From assembly GCA_937877165.1 (NCBI GenBank), contig CALEFO010000020.1, positions 1 to 9,011 of the forward strand: a DNA stretch of 9,011 bases, given 5' to 3'. Numbering within the stretch: the first letter of the stretch is position 1; each line of letters starts with the position of its first letter. The stretch is from an uncultured Lachnospiraceae bacterium (GTDB lineage: Bacteria > Bacillota > Clostridia > Lachnospirales > Lachnospiraceae). A model generated the notes under the pieces. The model was not told where the DNA came from, searched no databases, and was given only the letters and a program-made list of their open reading frames with translations. Below, piece by piece: positions 1 to 7,393 of the stretch. A program made the position numbers and the translations under genes.

Positions 1-977
1 CCGTGCTCCCGCTCTCTATGTACCGGGATCTTCCAATGAAGAGCTTCGATTCCATTTCCGAGCTTATTGAGAATTACTACCGGGAGAAGAACGCACTGAC
101 CCGCATCCGTCAGAAATCCGCGGACCTTCGCAAAATCGTCCAGACCATTCTGGAGCGTGACCTGCACAAATATGACCTTCAGTCCCGCCAGATGAAGGAC
201 ACGGACAAGCGGGAGAAATACCGGGTCTACGGCGAGCTTCTGAATACCTACGGCTACACCATCCCGGAGGGAGCCTCCAGCGCCGAGCTTGACAACTACT
301 ACACCGGTGAGAAGATCACCGTCCCGCTGGATCCTTCGAAGACGCCTCTGGAGAATGCCAAACGCTATTTTGACCGCTATACGAAGCTCAAAAGGACCCG
401 GGAAGCGCTGGAGACGCTGATGAAGGAGGGCAAGGCCGAAATTGATCAGCTGGAAAACATCCGTGAGGCCTTAAACCTCTCCGTGACAGAGGGGGATCTT
501 GCCCAGATCCGGACCGAGATGGAGGCGTCCGGATTCGTGCGCCGTCATATGGAAAAGGGAAAGGGCGGCCGCAAGGGCCCTGCAAAGATCCCGGAGGCAC
601 AGCCGCTTCACTTCCGTTCGAGCGACGGCTACGACATCTTCGTCGGCAAGAACAACACCCAGAACGACGAGCTCACCTTCCATCTGGCGAAGCCGACGGA
701 CATCTGGTTCCACGCCAATGACATTCCAGGCTCCCACGTCATTCTCCGGACGGAAGGAACGCCGTTCGAGCAGGTTCCAGACCGTGCCTTTGAGGAAGCG
801 GCCCGCCTCGCCGCCTACTATTCCAAGGGCAGGGATGCCGGACGGGTCGAGGTGGACTACCTGGAGAAGAAGAACGTCAAAAAGCCTTCCGGCGCCCGCC
901 CCGGCTTTGTCATCTACCACACCAACTACTCCATCCTCGCGGATGCCGACAAAAAAGGACTGCAGGAGATCACCTGA
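1..977 (+). CDS. rqcH: RqcH/NFACT-family ribosome quality control protein, 3' part only (Rqc2 homologue; older name fibronectin-binding protein A)
   Basis: The reading frame is open from the window edge (first complete codon at position 3) to the TGA at 975-977, giving about 325 residues. The N-terminal NFACT-N domain lies outside the window, so this is the C-terminal part of a protein usually about 570-590 residues long. Visible residues 25-200 are charged and helical, fitting the central coiled-coil and HhH part. Residues from about 201 are a recognisable NFACT-R domain (formerly DUF814): LHFRSSDGYDIFVGKN, then TDIWFHANDIPGSHVIL, then VDYLEKKNVKKPSGARPG and FVIYHTNYSI. Family knowledge: RqcH binds obstructed 50S subunits carrying peptidyl-tRNA and adds C-terminal alanine tails that mark the chain for degradation; it acts in the cytosol. 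The key Asp-Arg pair of NFACT-N cannot be checked here. It converges on the flippase gene, and its last codons form half of the shared terminator hairpin. Confidence 0.93.
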   Translation, partial: VLPLSMYRDLPMKSFDSISELIENYYREKNALTRIRQKSADLRKIVQTILERDLHKYDLQSRQMKDTDKREKYRVYGELLNTYGYTIPEGASSAELDNYYTGEKITVPLDPSKTPLENAKRYFDRYTKLKRTREALETLMKEGKAEIDQLENIREALNLSVTEGDLAQIRTEMEASGFVRRHMEKGKGGRKGPAKIPEAQPLHFRSSDGYDIFVGKNNTQNDELTFHLAKPTDIWFHANDIPGSHVILRTEGTPFEQVPDRAFEEAARLAAYYSKGRDAGRVEVDYLEKKNVKKPSGARPGFVIYHTNYSILADADKKGLQEIT

Positions 978-996
978 TCCCCTGCAGTCTCCTTTT
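953..996. terminator. Bidirectional intrinsic terminator between rqcH and the flippase gene
   Basis: AAAAGGA (953-959) plus CTGCAGG (960-966) pair with CCTGCAG (981-987) plus TCCTTTT (990-996), leaving a two-base bulge (988-989) and a loop of about 14 nt. On the minus strand the stem is followed by six T residues (956-951), a good terminator for the flippase/glgA operon. On the plus strand the T tract is only TTTT, so termination of rqcH may be weaker. The rqcH stop codon TGA (975-977) lies inside the loop. Confidence 0.8.
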
Positions 997-1043
997 GTCC
1001 GGCGTTTTCGGGCCCGTTTTTCTGATTTCCATCCATCCGTCTG

Positions 1044-2720
1044 TCACATCACATCCCTCGGCAGCCAGTGAAGCTTCTCCAGTATCCGCACAAGCTTGCT
1101 TCCCTTCGGCATGGAAAGGAGCGTCTCTCTCGTCAGGGTCTTCGACCGCACCAACGTGTAGCTGTAGGTCACAACCGCCACAAGAAGAGCTGCGGCAGCC
1201 GCCGCAAGATTGCGGAAATAGAAGCCCTTCGGCAGCCCCGCAAGAGGCGCCGCCAGCGCATAGACAAGATCATAGACGATCCTCGCCGCAATCCCCATCA
1301 GCACCGCGCAGACAAGAGGCTGCACGTAGTGAAGCCGGATGTCCTGCCGGATCTTCAGATATTTCCGAAGATAATACTGGTTCACCACGAAGATCATGAC
1401 GGAATACAGAATGCTGACAATGACCAGCGCCCGCACATCCAGATCCGTGAAAAGAAGGAGGACGACAAGGACAATGGTCTGCACCACGAGTGCAATTCCC
1501 GCCGATACCAACGGCAGGTTCATCCGTCCGATGGACTGAAGCGCCGCATTCGTGATCGTGGAAATCGAGTAGAAAACAACCGTCACCGCAAGAAGAGACA
1601 AAAGCGACGAGGCCAGCTCCAGCGACTCCATCTGCGGGAACATCAGCATCGTGATCGGCCTCGCCAGAACGGCAAGTCCTACGGCGGATGGAATGGCAAT
1701 CAGGGAGGTCGCGCGAATCGCATTGCCCACCTGGCGTCTTGCTCCCTCCTCGTCGCACCTTGCATGCGCCGCGGAGATTCCCGGATTGATCGCCGAGCTC
1801 ACCGCCGTTGCAATGGAAATCGGAATGTTCGAGATGACAACCGCCTTGTTGGAGAAGATTCCATACAGCGTCGTCGTTGCAGTCTGCCCCGCATCCTTCA
1901 GATGAATCAGTACCCGCATATAAATCGTCTGGTTCAGTGAGGTGGTCAGATTCATAATGACACCGCTCAGCATGAACGGCGTGATGACCAGAATGGTTTC
2001 CTTAAAGAAGGTCCGGTATTGTTCCTTCTTCCCGGAGGTGTCGGAAAGAATCTTCGCCTTTGCTTCCTTCTGGCCTCTCTGGAAGCAGTACAGCATGAAA
2101 ATCAGAGCAATCAGAACTCCCGCTCCCGTTCCGAGTGCCGATCCCATGGCGCCGAGCTGTGCGCGTCTCGTCGGGTCGTTTCCCGTCACCGTGCGCATGA
2201 GGAGCCAGGCTGCGGCAATGCTGACCACCGCGTTCGCGAGCTGCTCCAGAATCTGGGAAACGCTGGTCTGCACCATGCTGCCCCTTGCCTGGAAGTAGCC
2301 TCGCATGGAGCCGAGGATTCCGAACAGGAACACCGTCGGCGCAAAGACCTGAAGAACGCAGACCGCGACCTCCGGAACCAGGAACCGCGCACCGAAGAAC
2401 AAAAGTGCGCTTCCGACGACACCGACCAGAAGCCCGTACATCAGGGCGCAGCGGAAAACTCTTCTCGCATTCCGGTACTCTCCGACGGCCAGCTTCTGCG
2501 CCATCAGCTTGGAAATCGCCGATGGCATGCTGTACGAGGATACCATCAGAATGATCGTATAAATGTTATAGGCGGTTCCGTAATATCCGTTTCCCTCGTC
2601 CCCGATGATCGCCGTCAGCGGAGCGCGGTACAGGAGCCCGATCACGCGGACGATCATGCTGGCCATCGCAAGGATCCCCGCCTGAACCAGAACTCCCGAG
2701 CTCTTCTTCTCTTCTGCCAT
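1044..2720 (-). CDS. MurJ/SpoVB-like (YtgP-type) polyprenyl-linked saccharide flippase, MOP superfamily
   Basis: A 558-residue, very hydrophobic protein with about 14 alternating membrane segments and short charged loops, the layout of MOP-superfamily flippases (MurJ, SpoVB, Wzx). The N-terminus (GILAMASMIVRVIGLLYRAP, then GDEGNGYYGTAYNIYTII and SMPSAISKLMAQ) resembles the Firmicute SpoVB/YtgP branch, and the length is close to that of YtgP (about 540). Family members move lipid-linked cell wall or polysaccharide precursors such as lipid II across the cytoplasmic membrane. Which substrate this one carries cannot be read from sequence, so no symbol is given. The ATG at 2720-2718 is preceded by AAGGGA about 13-14 nt upstream, a slightly long spacing. 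It starts 31 bp after the glgA stop with no terminator between, so the two are probably one transcript ending at 953-996. The C-terminus is basic and cytosolic, as is common in the family. Confidence 0.88.
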   Translation of the reverse strand: MAEEKKSSGVLVQAGILAMASMIVRVIGLLYRAPLTAIIGDEGNGYYGTAYNIYTIILMVSSYSMPSAISKLMAQKLAVGEYRNARRVFRCALMYGLLVGVVGSALLFFGARFLVPEVAVCVLQVFAPTVFLFGILGSMRGYFQARGSMVQTSVSQILEQLANAVVSIAAAWLLMRTVTGNDPTRRAQLGAMGSALGTGAGVLIALIFMLYCFQRGQKEAKAKILSDTSGKKEQYRTFFKETILVITPFMLSGVIMNLTTSLNQTIYMRVLIHLKDAGQTATTTLYGIFSNKAVVISNIPISIATAVSSAINPGISAAHARCDEEGARRQVGNAIRATSLIAIPSAVGLAVLARPITMLMFPQMESLELASSLLSLLAVTVVFYSISTITNAALQSIGRMNLPLVSAGIALVVQTIVLVVLLLFTDLDVRALVIVSILYSVMIFVVNQYYLRKYLKIRQDIRLHYVQPLVCAVLMGIAARIVYDLVYALAAPLAGLPKGFYFRNLAAAAAALLVAVVTYSYTLVRSKTLTRETLLSMPKGSKLVRILEKLHWLPRDVM

Positions 2721-2751
2721 ATTTGCCGAATTTTCCCTTGTCGTCGAAAGA

Positions 2752-4200
2752 TTAGCCGATCAGCCAGTCATACATCTGCTGATACTGCCCTGCTGAAACC
2801 TTCCATGAGAAATCCGCCGCCATCGCGCGGTCCACCATGTGGTTCCAGTCCCGCTTCTTGTCATAAAAAATCTTCTCTGCATACCGGACGGCATGCATCA
2901 TTTCATGTGCATTATAATTCGTAAAAGTGAAGCCCGTTCCGGTCTGCTCATACTCGTTGTAGGGCTCCACGGTGTCCTTCAGGCCGCCGGTCTCACGAAC
3001 AATCGGAAGCGTGCCGTAGCGAAGAGCCATCAGCTGGCTCAGTCCGCAGGGCTCGAACAGAGACGGCATCAGGAACGCATCGCTGGCCGCATAGATCTTA
3101 TGCGACAGATCCTCCGAATAGTAGATGTTCGCCGAAAGCTTCTGCGGGTACTTCTCATCAAAATAGCGGAACATGTTCTCATACCGCTCCTCGCCAGTAC
3201 CCAGCACCACGACCTGCAGTGCATCCTGTGAGAGCATCTCCTCCATTACATACGCAATGAGATCGAAGCCCTTCTGATCCGTCAGCCGGGAGACAATGCC
3301 GATCATAAAGCACTTGTCGTCCTCCGCAAGGCCAAGCTCCCTCTGAAGATCCGCCTTGTTCTGCTTCTTCACCCGGCGCCAGTTGCCCGCATCATAAGGG
3401 TGCGGAATCCGGCTGTCCGTCTTCGGATTGAAGACATCGTAGTCGATGCCGTTCAGAATGCCGCGAAGATCATGCGACCTTGCGTTCAAAATGCCGTCCA
3501 GTCCCTCGCCGTAGTACTGACTCTTGATCTCCTCCGCATAGGTCGGACTCACCGTAGTCACAGCATCCGCATAGACGATACCACCCTTCAGAAGATTGGC
3601 ATCCTTATAGGCTTCCAGCTTGTCCGGCGTAAAATAATAGCCCGACAGTCCGGTGATATTCTCCACATCCTGCACGTTCCATCTTCCCTGGAACCGGAGA
3701 TTGTGAATCGTCATGACGGTCTTGATCCCGCGGTAGAACTCATTCTCCTGGAAGCGCTCCTTCAGATAAACAGGGATCAATCCTGTCTGCCAGTCGTGAC
3801 AATGGATCAGATCCGGCCGAAATCCGATGGTCGGCAGAGCGGAAAGAACCGCCTTGGAGAAAAACGCATAGCGCTTGATCTCGAACAGCGCATCATCGGT
3901 GTAAACCGTTCCGGTATTGAACAGATCCTCATTATCAATGAAATAATAGGTGACGCCGTCCACCTGTGCCCTCAGAATGCCGACATACATGCTCTTCCAG
4001 TCGAAATCCATGTAGAAGCTTGTGACATACTGCATCTTGTCCTTCATTTCCTGCTTCATGCAGGAATACTTCGGAAGGATCACGCGAACGTCGTAAAATT
4101 CCTTGTCGATTTCCTTCGGCAGTGATCCTACCACATCGGCAAGTCCGCCGGTCTTGATAAAAGGTACTCCCTCGGAAGCGGCAAAAAGAATATTTCTCAT
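2752..4200 (-). CDS. glgA: Glycogen synthase (ADP-glucose type, glycosyltransferase family 5)
   Basis: The 482-residue protein matches the usual GlgA length (about 475-485). It transfers glucose from ADP-glucose to the non-reducing end of an alpha-1,4-glucan in cytosolic glycogen synthesis. The N-terminal GT5 domain begins MRNILFAASEGVPFIKTGGL with the nucleotide-sugar-binding KTGGL at residues 16-20. DLIHCHDWQTG (130-140) and TIHNLRFQG (164-172) are GT5 signatures. The C-terminal GT-B half has GIVSRLTDQKG (301-311) with the expected Arg and Lys, VVLGTGEERYE (331-341), and SLFEPCGLSQLMALRYGTLP (380-399) with the conserved Glu 383. The frame stays open 51 codons upstream to 4353, but ATG 4200 is chosen because the family N-terminus begins there and GGGGGAG sits about 6 nt before it. 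No other glycogen gene (glgC, glgD, glgP, glgB) is in the window. The downstream flippase follows after 31 bp. Confidence 0.95.
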   Translation of the reverse strand: MRNILFAASEGVPFIKTGGLADVVGSLPKEIDKEFYDVRVILPKYSCMKQEMKDKMQYVTSFYMDFDWKSMYVGILRAQVDGVTYYFIDNEDLFNTGTVYTDDALFEIKRYAFFSKAVLSALPTIGFRPDLIHCHDWQTGLIPVYLKERFQENEFYRGIKTVMTIHNLRFQGRWNVQDVENITGLSGYYFTPDKLEAYKDANLLKGGIVYADAVTTVSPTYAEEIKSQYYGEGLDGILNARSHDLRGILNGIDYDVFNPKTDSRIPHPYDAGNWRRVKKQNKADLQRELGLAEDDKCFMIGIVSRLTDQKGFDLIAYVMEEMLSQDALQVVVLGTGEERYENMFRYFDEKYPQKLSANIYYSEDLSHKIYAASDAFLMPSLFEPCGLSQLMALRYGTLPIVRETGGLKDTVEPYNEYEQTGTGFTFTNYNAHEMMHAVRYAEKIFYDKKRDWNHMVDRAMAADFSWKVSAGQYQQMYDWLIG

Positions 4201-4218
4201 AGATAACTCCCCCTGTCC

Positions 4219-4254
4219 GTAAACGCTGCTCTGTTCCCCTCTGCAGCCGTTTAC
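4219..4254 (-). promoter_or_regulatory. Bulged hairpin in the glgA leader RNA
   Basis: On the minus strand GTAAACGGCTGC pairs with GCAGCGTTTAC, giving 11 base pairs with one bulged G, around a purine-rich loop (AGAGGGGAACAGA). The stem ends about 7 nt before the glgA Shine-Dalgarno sequence, and the loop contains an SD-like AGAGGGG. It could affect ribosome access or mRNA stability. No known riboswitch class is recognised. Confidence 0.45.
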
Positions 4255-4341
4255 ATTTACTGTTTGCATCACGAATTCGCCGGCCTTTTCGAAGGTTTCA
4301 CAAAACCAGTCTAAGCCTCGCCGGGCGATTCCATCTGTTTC

Positions 4342-4371
4342 ATTATACCCCATGCCGGGCGCCCCTCACAA
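4342..4371 (-). promoter_or_regulatory. Predicted sigma-A promoter of the glgA-flippase operon
   Basis: On the minus strand TTGTGA (4371-4366) is followed after 18 nt by a perfect TATAAT (4347-4342). Transcription would start near 4335, giving a leader of about 135 nt before glgA. The promoter lies just beyond the rny terminator hairpin, so glgA appears to be transcribed independently of rny. Confidence 0.65.
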
Positions 4372-4379
4372 CCACAAGA

Positions 4380-4411
4380 AAACGGAGCGGTGATTTCTCA
4401 CCGCTCCGTTT
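4380..4411 (-). terminator. Intrinsic terminator of rny
   Basis: A perfect 14-bp stem (AAACGGAGCGGTGA paired with TCACCGCTCCGTTT) closes a four-base GAAA loop on the minus strand and is followed by TCTTGTGG, so the U tract is TTTTCTT. It lies 61 bp after the rny stop and just before the glgA promoter. A smaller hairpin (GGACA/TGTCC, 4429-4442) lies between. Confidence 0.82.
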
Positions 4412-4471
4412 CGTGTCACTTGTCTGCAGGACATCACTGTCCCTTGTTTCTTCGTTCGTCAGAACCTGCAA

Positions 4472-6040
4472 TCACTTGGCGTAATCCGTCACTCTCGATT
4501 CACGGATCACATTGACCTTGATCTGGCCCGGATATTCCAGTTCGTCTTCGATCTTCTTGGAAATATCATGTGCCAGCAATACCATATCGGTATCGTTGAT
4601 CTTCTCAGGAACTACCATAACACGAACTTCTCTGCCTGCCTGGATGGCATAAGAATTGCTAACCCCTTTAAAGCTGTTGGTGATTTCTTCAAGCTGTTTC
4701 AGTCTGGTGGTATACGTCTCCAGCGTCTCGCGTCTTGCGCCCGGTCTTGCCGCGGAAATGGTATCTGCCGCCTGCACAATGCAGGCGATCAGGCTCGTAG
4801 GCTCCACATCGCCATGGTGGGATTCCACGGTGTTGATAACAATCGGAGACTCCTTATACTTGCGGCACAATTCCGCGCCGAGCTGTACATGAGAGCCTTC
4901 CATCTCATGATCCACTGCCTTGCCGATATCATGAAGGAGACCTGCACGCTTTGCCATGCGGACGTCCAGTCCAAGTTCCCCGGCGAGAATGCCGGACAGC
5001 TGGGCAACTTCTATGCTGTGTTTGAGCACGTTCTGGCCGTAGCTGGTACGATACCGGAGCTTTCCAAGGAGACGGATGAGCTCATGATGGAGACCGTGTA
5101 CGCCGACTTCCAGCGTAGCCGCTTCTCCCTCTTCCTTGATGACGGACTCAACTTCCTTCTTGGCCTTCTCAACCATCTCTTCGATTCTTGCCGGATGGAT
5201 TCTTCCGTCAACGATCAGCTTCTCCAGAGCAATTCTGGCAACCTCTCTTCGAATCGGATCGAATCCGGAGATAACCACCGCTTCCGGTGTGTCGTCAATG
5301 ATGAGATCCACGCCGGTCATCGTCTCGAGTGTACGGATATTGCGTCCCTCGCGTCCGATGATCCGTCCCTTCATCTCATCACTCGGAAGCTGTACCACGG
5401 AAATTGTAGCCTCTGCAACGTGGTCCGCTGCACATCTCTGGATGGCACCGATCACATACTCGCGGGCTCTCTTATCCGCCTCTTCCTTCGCTTCCGACTC
5501 GATCTCCTTGATCATGACGGCCGAATCATGTCTTACATCATCTTCTACAGTCTTTAAAAGGTATTCTTTTGCCTGTTCAGAGGTCAGACCTGAAATTCGT
5601 TCGAGTTCCTGTGTACGCTGTTCCCCAAGTTTTGCAACTTCTTCCTGCCGTTTCCGCAGCGATTCCTCACGGGATGCGAGCGACTGTTCCTTGCGTTCCA
5701 GTGCATCGCTCTTCCGGTCGAGAGACTCTTCCTTCTGCTGAACTCTATGCTCGTTGCGCTGAACCTCGTTCCGTCTGTCCTTGATTTCCTTGTCAAGGTC
5801 GGCCTTGGCTTTCATGTTCTCTTCCTTGGCTTCCAGAAGAGCTTCGCGTTTCTTGCTCTCAGCAGTCGAAAGTGCTTCATCGATGATCGCTCTCGCCTTC
5901 TCCTGTGCACTGCCGATCTTCTGACTTTCCTGCGCCTTGATGCGCTTCTTCGTCATGATCGAAGTGACCGGAATGGCAATCGCGAGTGAGATTACAACCG
6001 CTGCAATCACTATAATAGTAGCGGAAATTGCAGTCAGCAT
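4472..6040 (-). CDS. rny: Ribonuclease Y, membrane-anchored endoribonuclease
   Basis: The 522-residue protein has the full RNase Y layout. There is one N-terminal membrane segment (residues about 4-28), a long charged coiled coil (about 32-200), and a KH RNA-binding domain with the GXXG loop in GRIIGREGRNI (225-235). An HD domain follows, with catalytic His370-Asp371 in LLHDIGKA and further histidines at HSIE (341) and ESHHGD (406-411). Family knowledge: RNase Y starts decay and processing of many mRNAs in Firmicutes, at the inner face of the cytoplasmic membrane. The ATG at 6040 is supported by the anchor beginning directly after it and by AAGGAGGTG (6059-6051) upstream; the GGAGG core is 12 nt from ATG, which is long. 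The GTG inside that SD would open a different frame and is not the start. It has its own promoter at 6161-6189 and its own terminator. Confidence 0.97.
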   Translation of the reverse strand: MLTAISATIIVIAAVVISLAIAIPVTSIMTKKRIKAQESQKIGSAQEKARAIIDEALSTAESKKREALLEAKEENMKAKADLDKEIKDRRNEVQRNEHRVQQKEESLDRKSDALERKEQSLASREESLRKRQEEVAKLGEQRTQELERISGLTSEQAKEYLLKTVEDDVRHDSAVMIKEIESEAKEEADKRAREYVIGAIQRCAADHVAEATISVVQLPSDEMKGRIIGREGRNIRTLETMTGVDLIIDDTPEAVVISGFDPIRREVARIALEKLIVDGRIHPARIEEMVEKAKKEVESVIKEEGEAATLEVGVHGLHHELIRLLGKLRYRTSYGQNVLKHSIEVAQLSGILAGELGLDVRMAKRAGLLHDIGKAVDHEMEGSHVQLGAELCRKYKESPIVINTVESHHGDVEPTSLIACIVQAADTISAARPGARRETLETYTTRLKQLEEITNSFKGVSNSYAIQAGREVRVMVVPEKINDTDMVLLAHDISKKIEDELEYPGQIKVNVIRESRVTDYAK

Positions 6041-6160
6041 AATACAGGAGCACCTCCTTATTCAGTTTGCATTGCGGCATCCCTCCCCGCGACGGATCCC
6101 CGCCGAAGACAGGCGGTTTCTCCAGGCATATCGCCGGAAAAGACATACTGCAACAGCTCA

Positions 6161-6189
6161 ATAGTAAACGGTTTGGCTGTCGATGTCAA
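6161..6189 (-). promoter_or_regulatory. Predicted sigma-A promoter of rny, with its -35 box inside the left 22-bp repeat
   Basis: On the minus strand a perfect TTGACA (6189-6184) is followed after exactly 17 nt by TACTAT (6166-6161). The leader to the rny ATG would be about 115 nt and contains a small hairpin (CCGCC/GGCGG, 6100-6116). The -35 hexamer is the end of the repeat copied from the recX 3' terminus; in recX itself the same bases include the TGA stop codon. Confidence 0.72.
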
Positions 6190-6205
6190 GAATGGAGCGC
6201 CGCCC
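6184..6205. repeat. Left copy of a perfect 22-bp direct repeat (possible att site)
   Basis: Positions 6184-6205 are identical to 7696-7717 in the same orientation (both begin TGTCAAGAATGG and end GCGCCGCCC); the bases on either side differ. The left copy is not part of any gene, but it reads like an isolated fragment of the recX 3' end, and it donates the rny -35 box. Confidence 0.9.
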
Positions 6206-6255
6206 CAGAGGGTAAGGGGCACAGGAAAAAAGTCCTTAAAGTCTCTTAATGATCC

Positions 6256-6284
6256 TTGAAATTTTTGTCTAGAGGCGCTATGGT
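6256..6284 (+). promoter_or_regulatory. Candidate promoter of the Bro-N/DinD-like gene
   Basis: TTGAAA (6256-6261) is followed after 17 nt by TATGGT (6279-6284), a 4/6 match to the -10 consensus. A second possible -10, TATAAA, begins at 6290. Just upstream the pentamer CTTRA occurs at 6235, 6245 and 6255, at exact 10-bp steps. The start of transcription would leave a leader of about 175 nt. Confidence 0.4.
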
Positions 6285-6469
6285 ACATGTATAAAAAGTC
6301 TTGTCGGAAGGGCACTCAACGCCATTCCATAAAGAAGTCAATGTCCCGCTTTTCAAAGCAGATCCAGCTCAAAAATCAGATGATGTATCCGTCATTTCCT
6401 GTCTTCAGAGATCGTCCAATGAGAGATCCCCCAGACCAACCAAATCGATACACCAGAAAGGAGCATTCT
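6285..6469 (+). other. Long leader before the Bro-N/DinD-like gene; no gene recognised
   Basis: The frame of the downstream gene stays open through this stretch, back to 6287. However, the translated extension is basic, low in similarity to Bro-N proteins, and lacks a ribosome binding site. I see no strong hairpin, terminator or other gene here. It may be untranslated leader or decayed DNA from the element. The whole gene-free interval 6041-6469 otherwise holds the rny leader and promoter, the left repeat and the promoter above. Confidence 0.4.
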
Positions 6470-7378
6470 ATGAATGAATTTCATGGGAACAGTTCAATCC
6501 AGCTTTTTGAAAATCAGAAAATCCGTACTGCGTGGGATGCAGAAAACGAAGAATGGTATTTTGCTATTGTTGATGTGATCGCCGTTCTGACTGATAGTGT
6601 AAACCCATCCACTTATTGGCGTGTTTTGAAGAAGCGCTTAAAAGACGAAGGCAATGAAACCGTTACAAATTGTAACGCTTTGAAGTTGACTGCTCCGGAT
6701 GGCAAGAAACGAAAGACAGATGTTGCCAATACAGAACAGCTCCTGCGCATTATCCAATCTATTCCTTCCCCGAAGGCCGAACCATTTAAGGCCTGGCTGG
6801 CAATGGTTGGCAGGGAACGGATTGAAGAAACCATCGACCCGGAGCAGGCCATCGATCGTGCTCTTGACACCTATCTGAAGAAGGGCTACTCCGAGGAATG
6901 GATTCACCAGCGTCTTCTGGCAATCCGCATTCGCAATGAACTGACGGGAGAATGGGAGAAACGTGGTGTACGGAAGGGAAAGGAATACGCTATCCTGACC
7001 GATGAAATCTCACGTGCATGGTCCGGCATGACTACAAGACAATACAAGCGGCTGAAGGGTCTCAGGAAAGAAAACCTCCGGGATAACATGACCGATCTGG
7101 AACTCGTTCTGACCATGCTGGCCGAAGCCTCCACCACGAATATTTCCAAAACTGTGAAACCGCAGACCTTCGAAGAAAGCAAGCAGGTCGCCAAACGCGG
7201 CGGCAATGTGGCCGGCATTGCCCGGCAGGCTCTTGAAGCCGAAACCGGGAAACCCGTTATCACGGAGCAGAATGCGTCAGGCTTTCAGAAACTTGTAACC
7301 GACGTTGTAACAGACGCTGCAATGATTCCCGAACAGCCCGCATCCAGAACCACTTGTTTTCCCGAAAGAGACGATTAA
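6470..7378 (+). CDS. Bro-N domain protein, phage antirepressor/DinD-like
   Basis: The 302-residue protein starts at ATG 6470, with AAAGGAG (6457-6463) 6 nt upstream. Residues about 8-112 form a Bro-N (BRO/antirepressor) domain: SIQLFENQKIRTAWDAENEE, WYFAIVDVIAVLTDS, TYWRVLKKRLK, then DVANTEQLLRIIQSIPSPKA and EPFKAWLAMVGRERIEE. The second half (YAILTDEISRAWSGMTTRQY, then KRLKGLRKENLRDNMTDLEL, then LTMLAEASTT) follows the pattern of the middle of E. coli DinD. KRGGNVAGIARQALEAETGK (242-261) is a tail common in bacterial Bro-N proteins. Bro-N domains bind DNA and occur in phage antirepressors; DinD is SOS-induced and acts on RecA filaments in E. coli. Whether this one is an antirepressor, a RecA modulator or neither is unknown. 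No membrane segment or signal peptide is seen. It is the only intact gene of the element and is followed 15 bp later by a strong terminator. Confidence 0.85.
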   Translation: MNEFHGNSSIQLFENQKIRTAWDAENEEWYFAIVDVIAVLTDSVNPSTYWRVLKKRLKDEGNETVTNCNALKLTAPDGKKRKTDVANTEQLLRIIQSIPSPKAEPFKAWLAMVGRERIEETIDPEQAIDRALDTYLKKGYSEEWIHQRLLAIRIRNELTGEWEKRGVRKGKEYAILTDEISRAWSGMTTRQYKRLKGLRKENLRDNMTDLELVLTMLAEASTTNISKTVKPQTFEESKQVAKRGGNVAGIARQALEAETGKPVITEQNASGFQKLVTDVVTDAAMIPEQPASRTTCFPERDD

Positions 7379-7393
7379 ACCTTATCCATCAAA

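Noticed and set aside
499..1071. A 190-codon open frame in the +1 register of rqcH
   Set aside because: Arg/Ser/Pro-rich shadow of the real rqcH frame in GC-rich DNA.
1068..2924. Long plus-strand open frames (about 290 and 300 codons) opposite the flippase and glgA end
   Set aside because: Arg/His-rich shadow translations of membrane-protein codons, with no family features or RBS.
3169..3178. GAACATGTTC as a possible SOS (LexA) box
   Set aside because: The Firmicute box needs GAAC-N4-GTTC; here the gap is 2 and it lies inside glgA coding sequence.
4201..4353. A 51-codon N-terminal extension of glgA in the same frame
   Set aside because: It contains the predicted -10 region edge and leader hairpin, has no similarity to GlgA N-termini, and ATG 4200 has a strong RBS at the family start.
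4568..5557. A 329-codon plus-strand open frame opposite rny
   Set aside because: Antisense shadow of the rny coding frame; no RBS and no recognisable protein features.
6287..6469. A 61-codon N-terminal extension of the Bro-N gene
   Set aside because: No RBS at the upstream ATG, atypical composition, and ATG 6470 has AAAGGAG at 6-nt spacing just before a normal Bro-N N-terminus.
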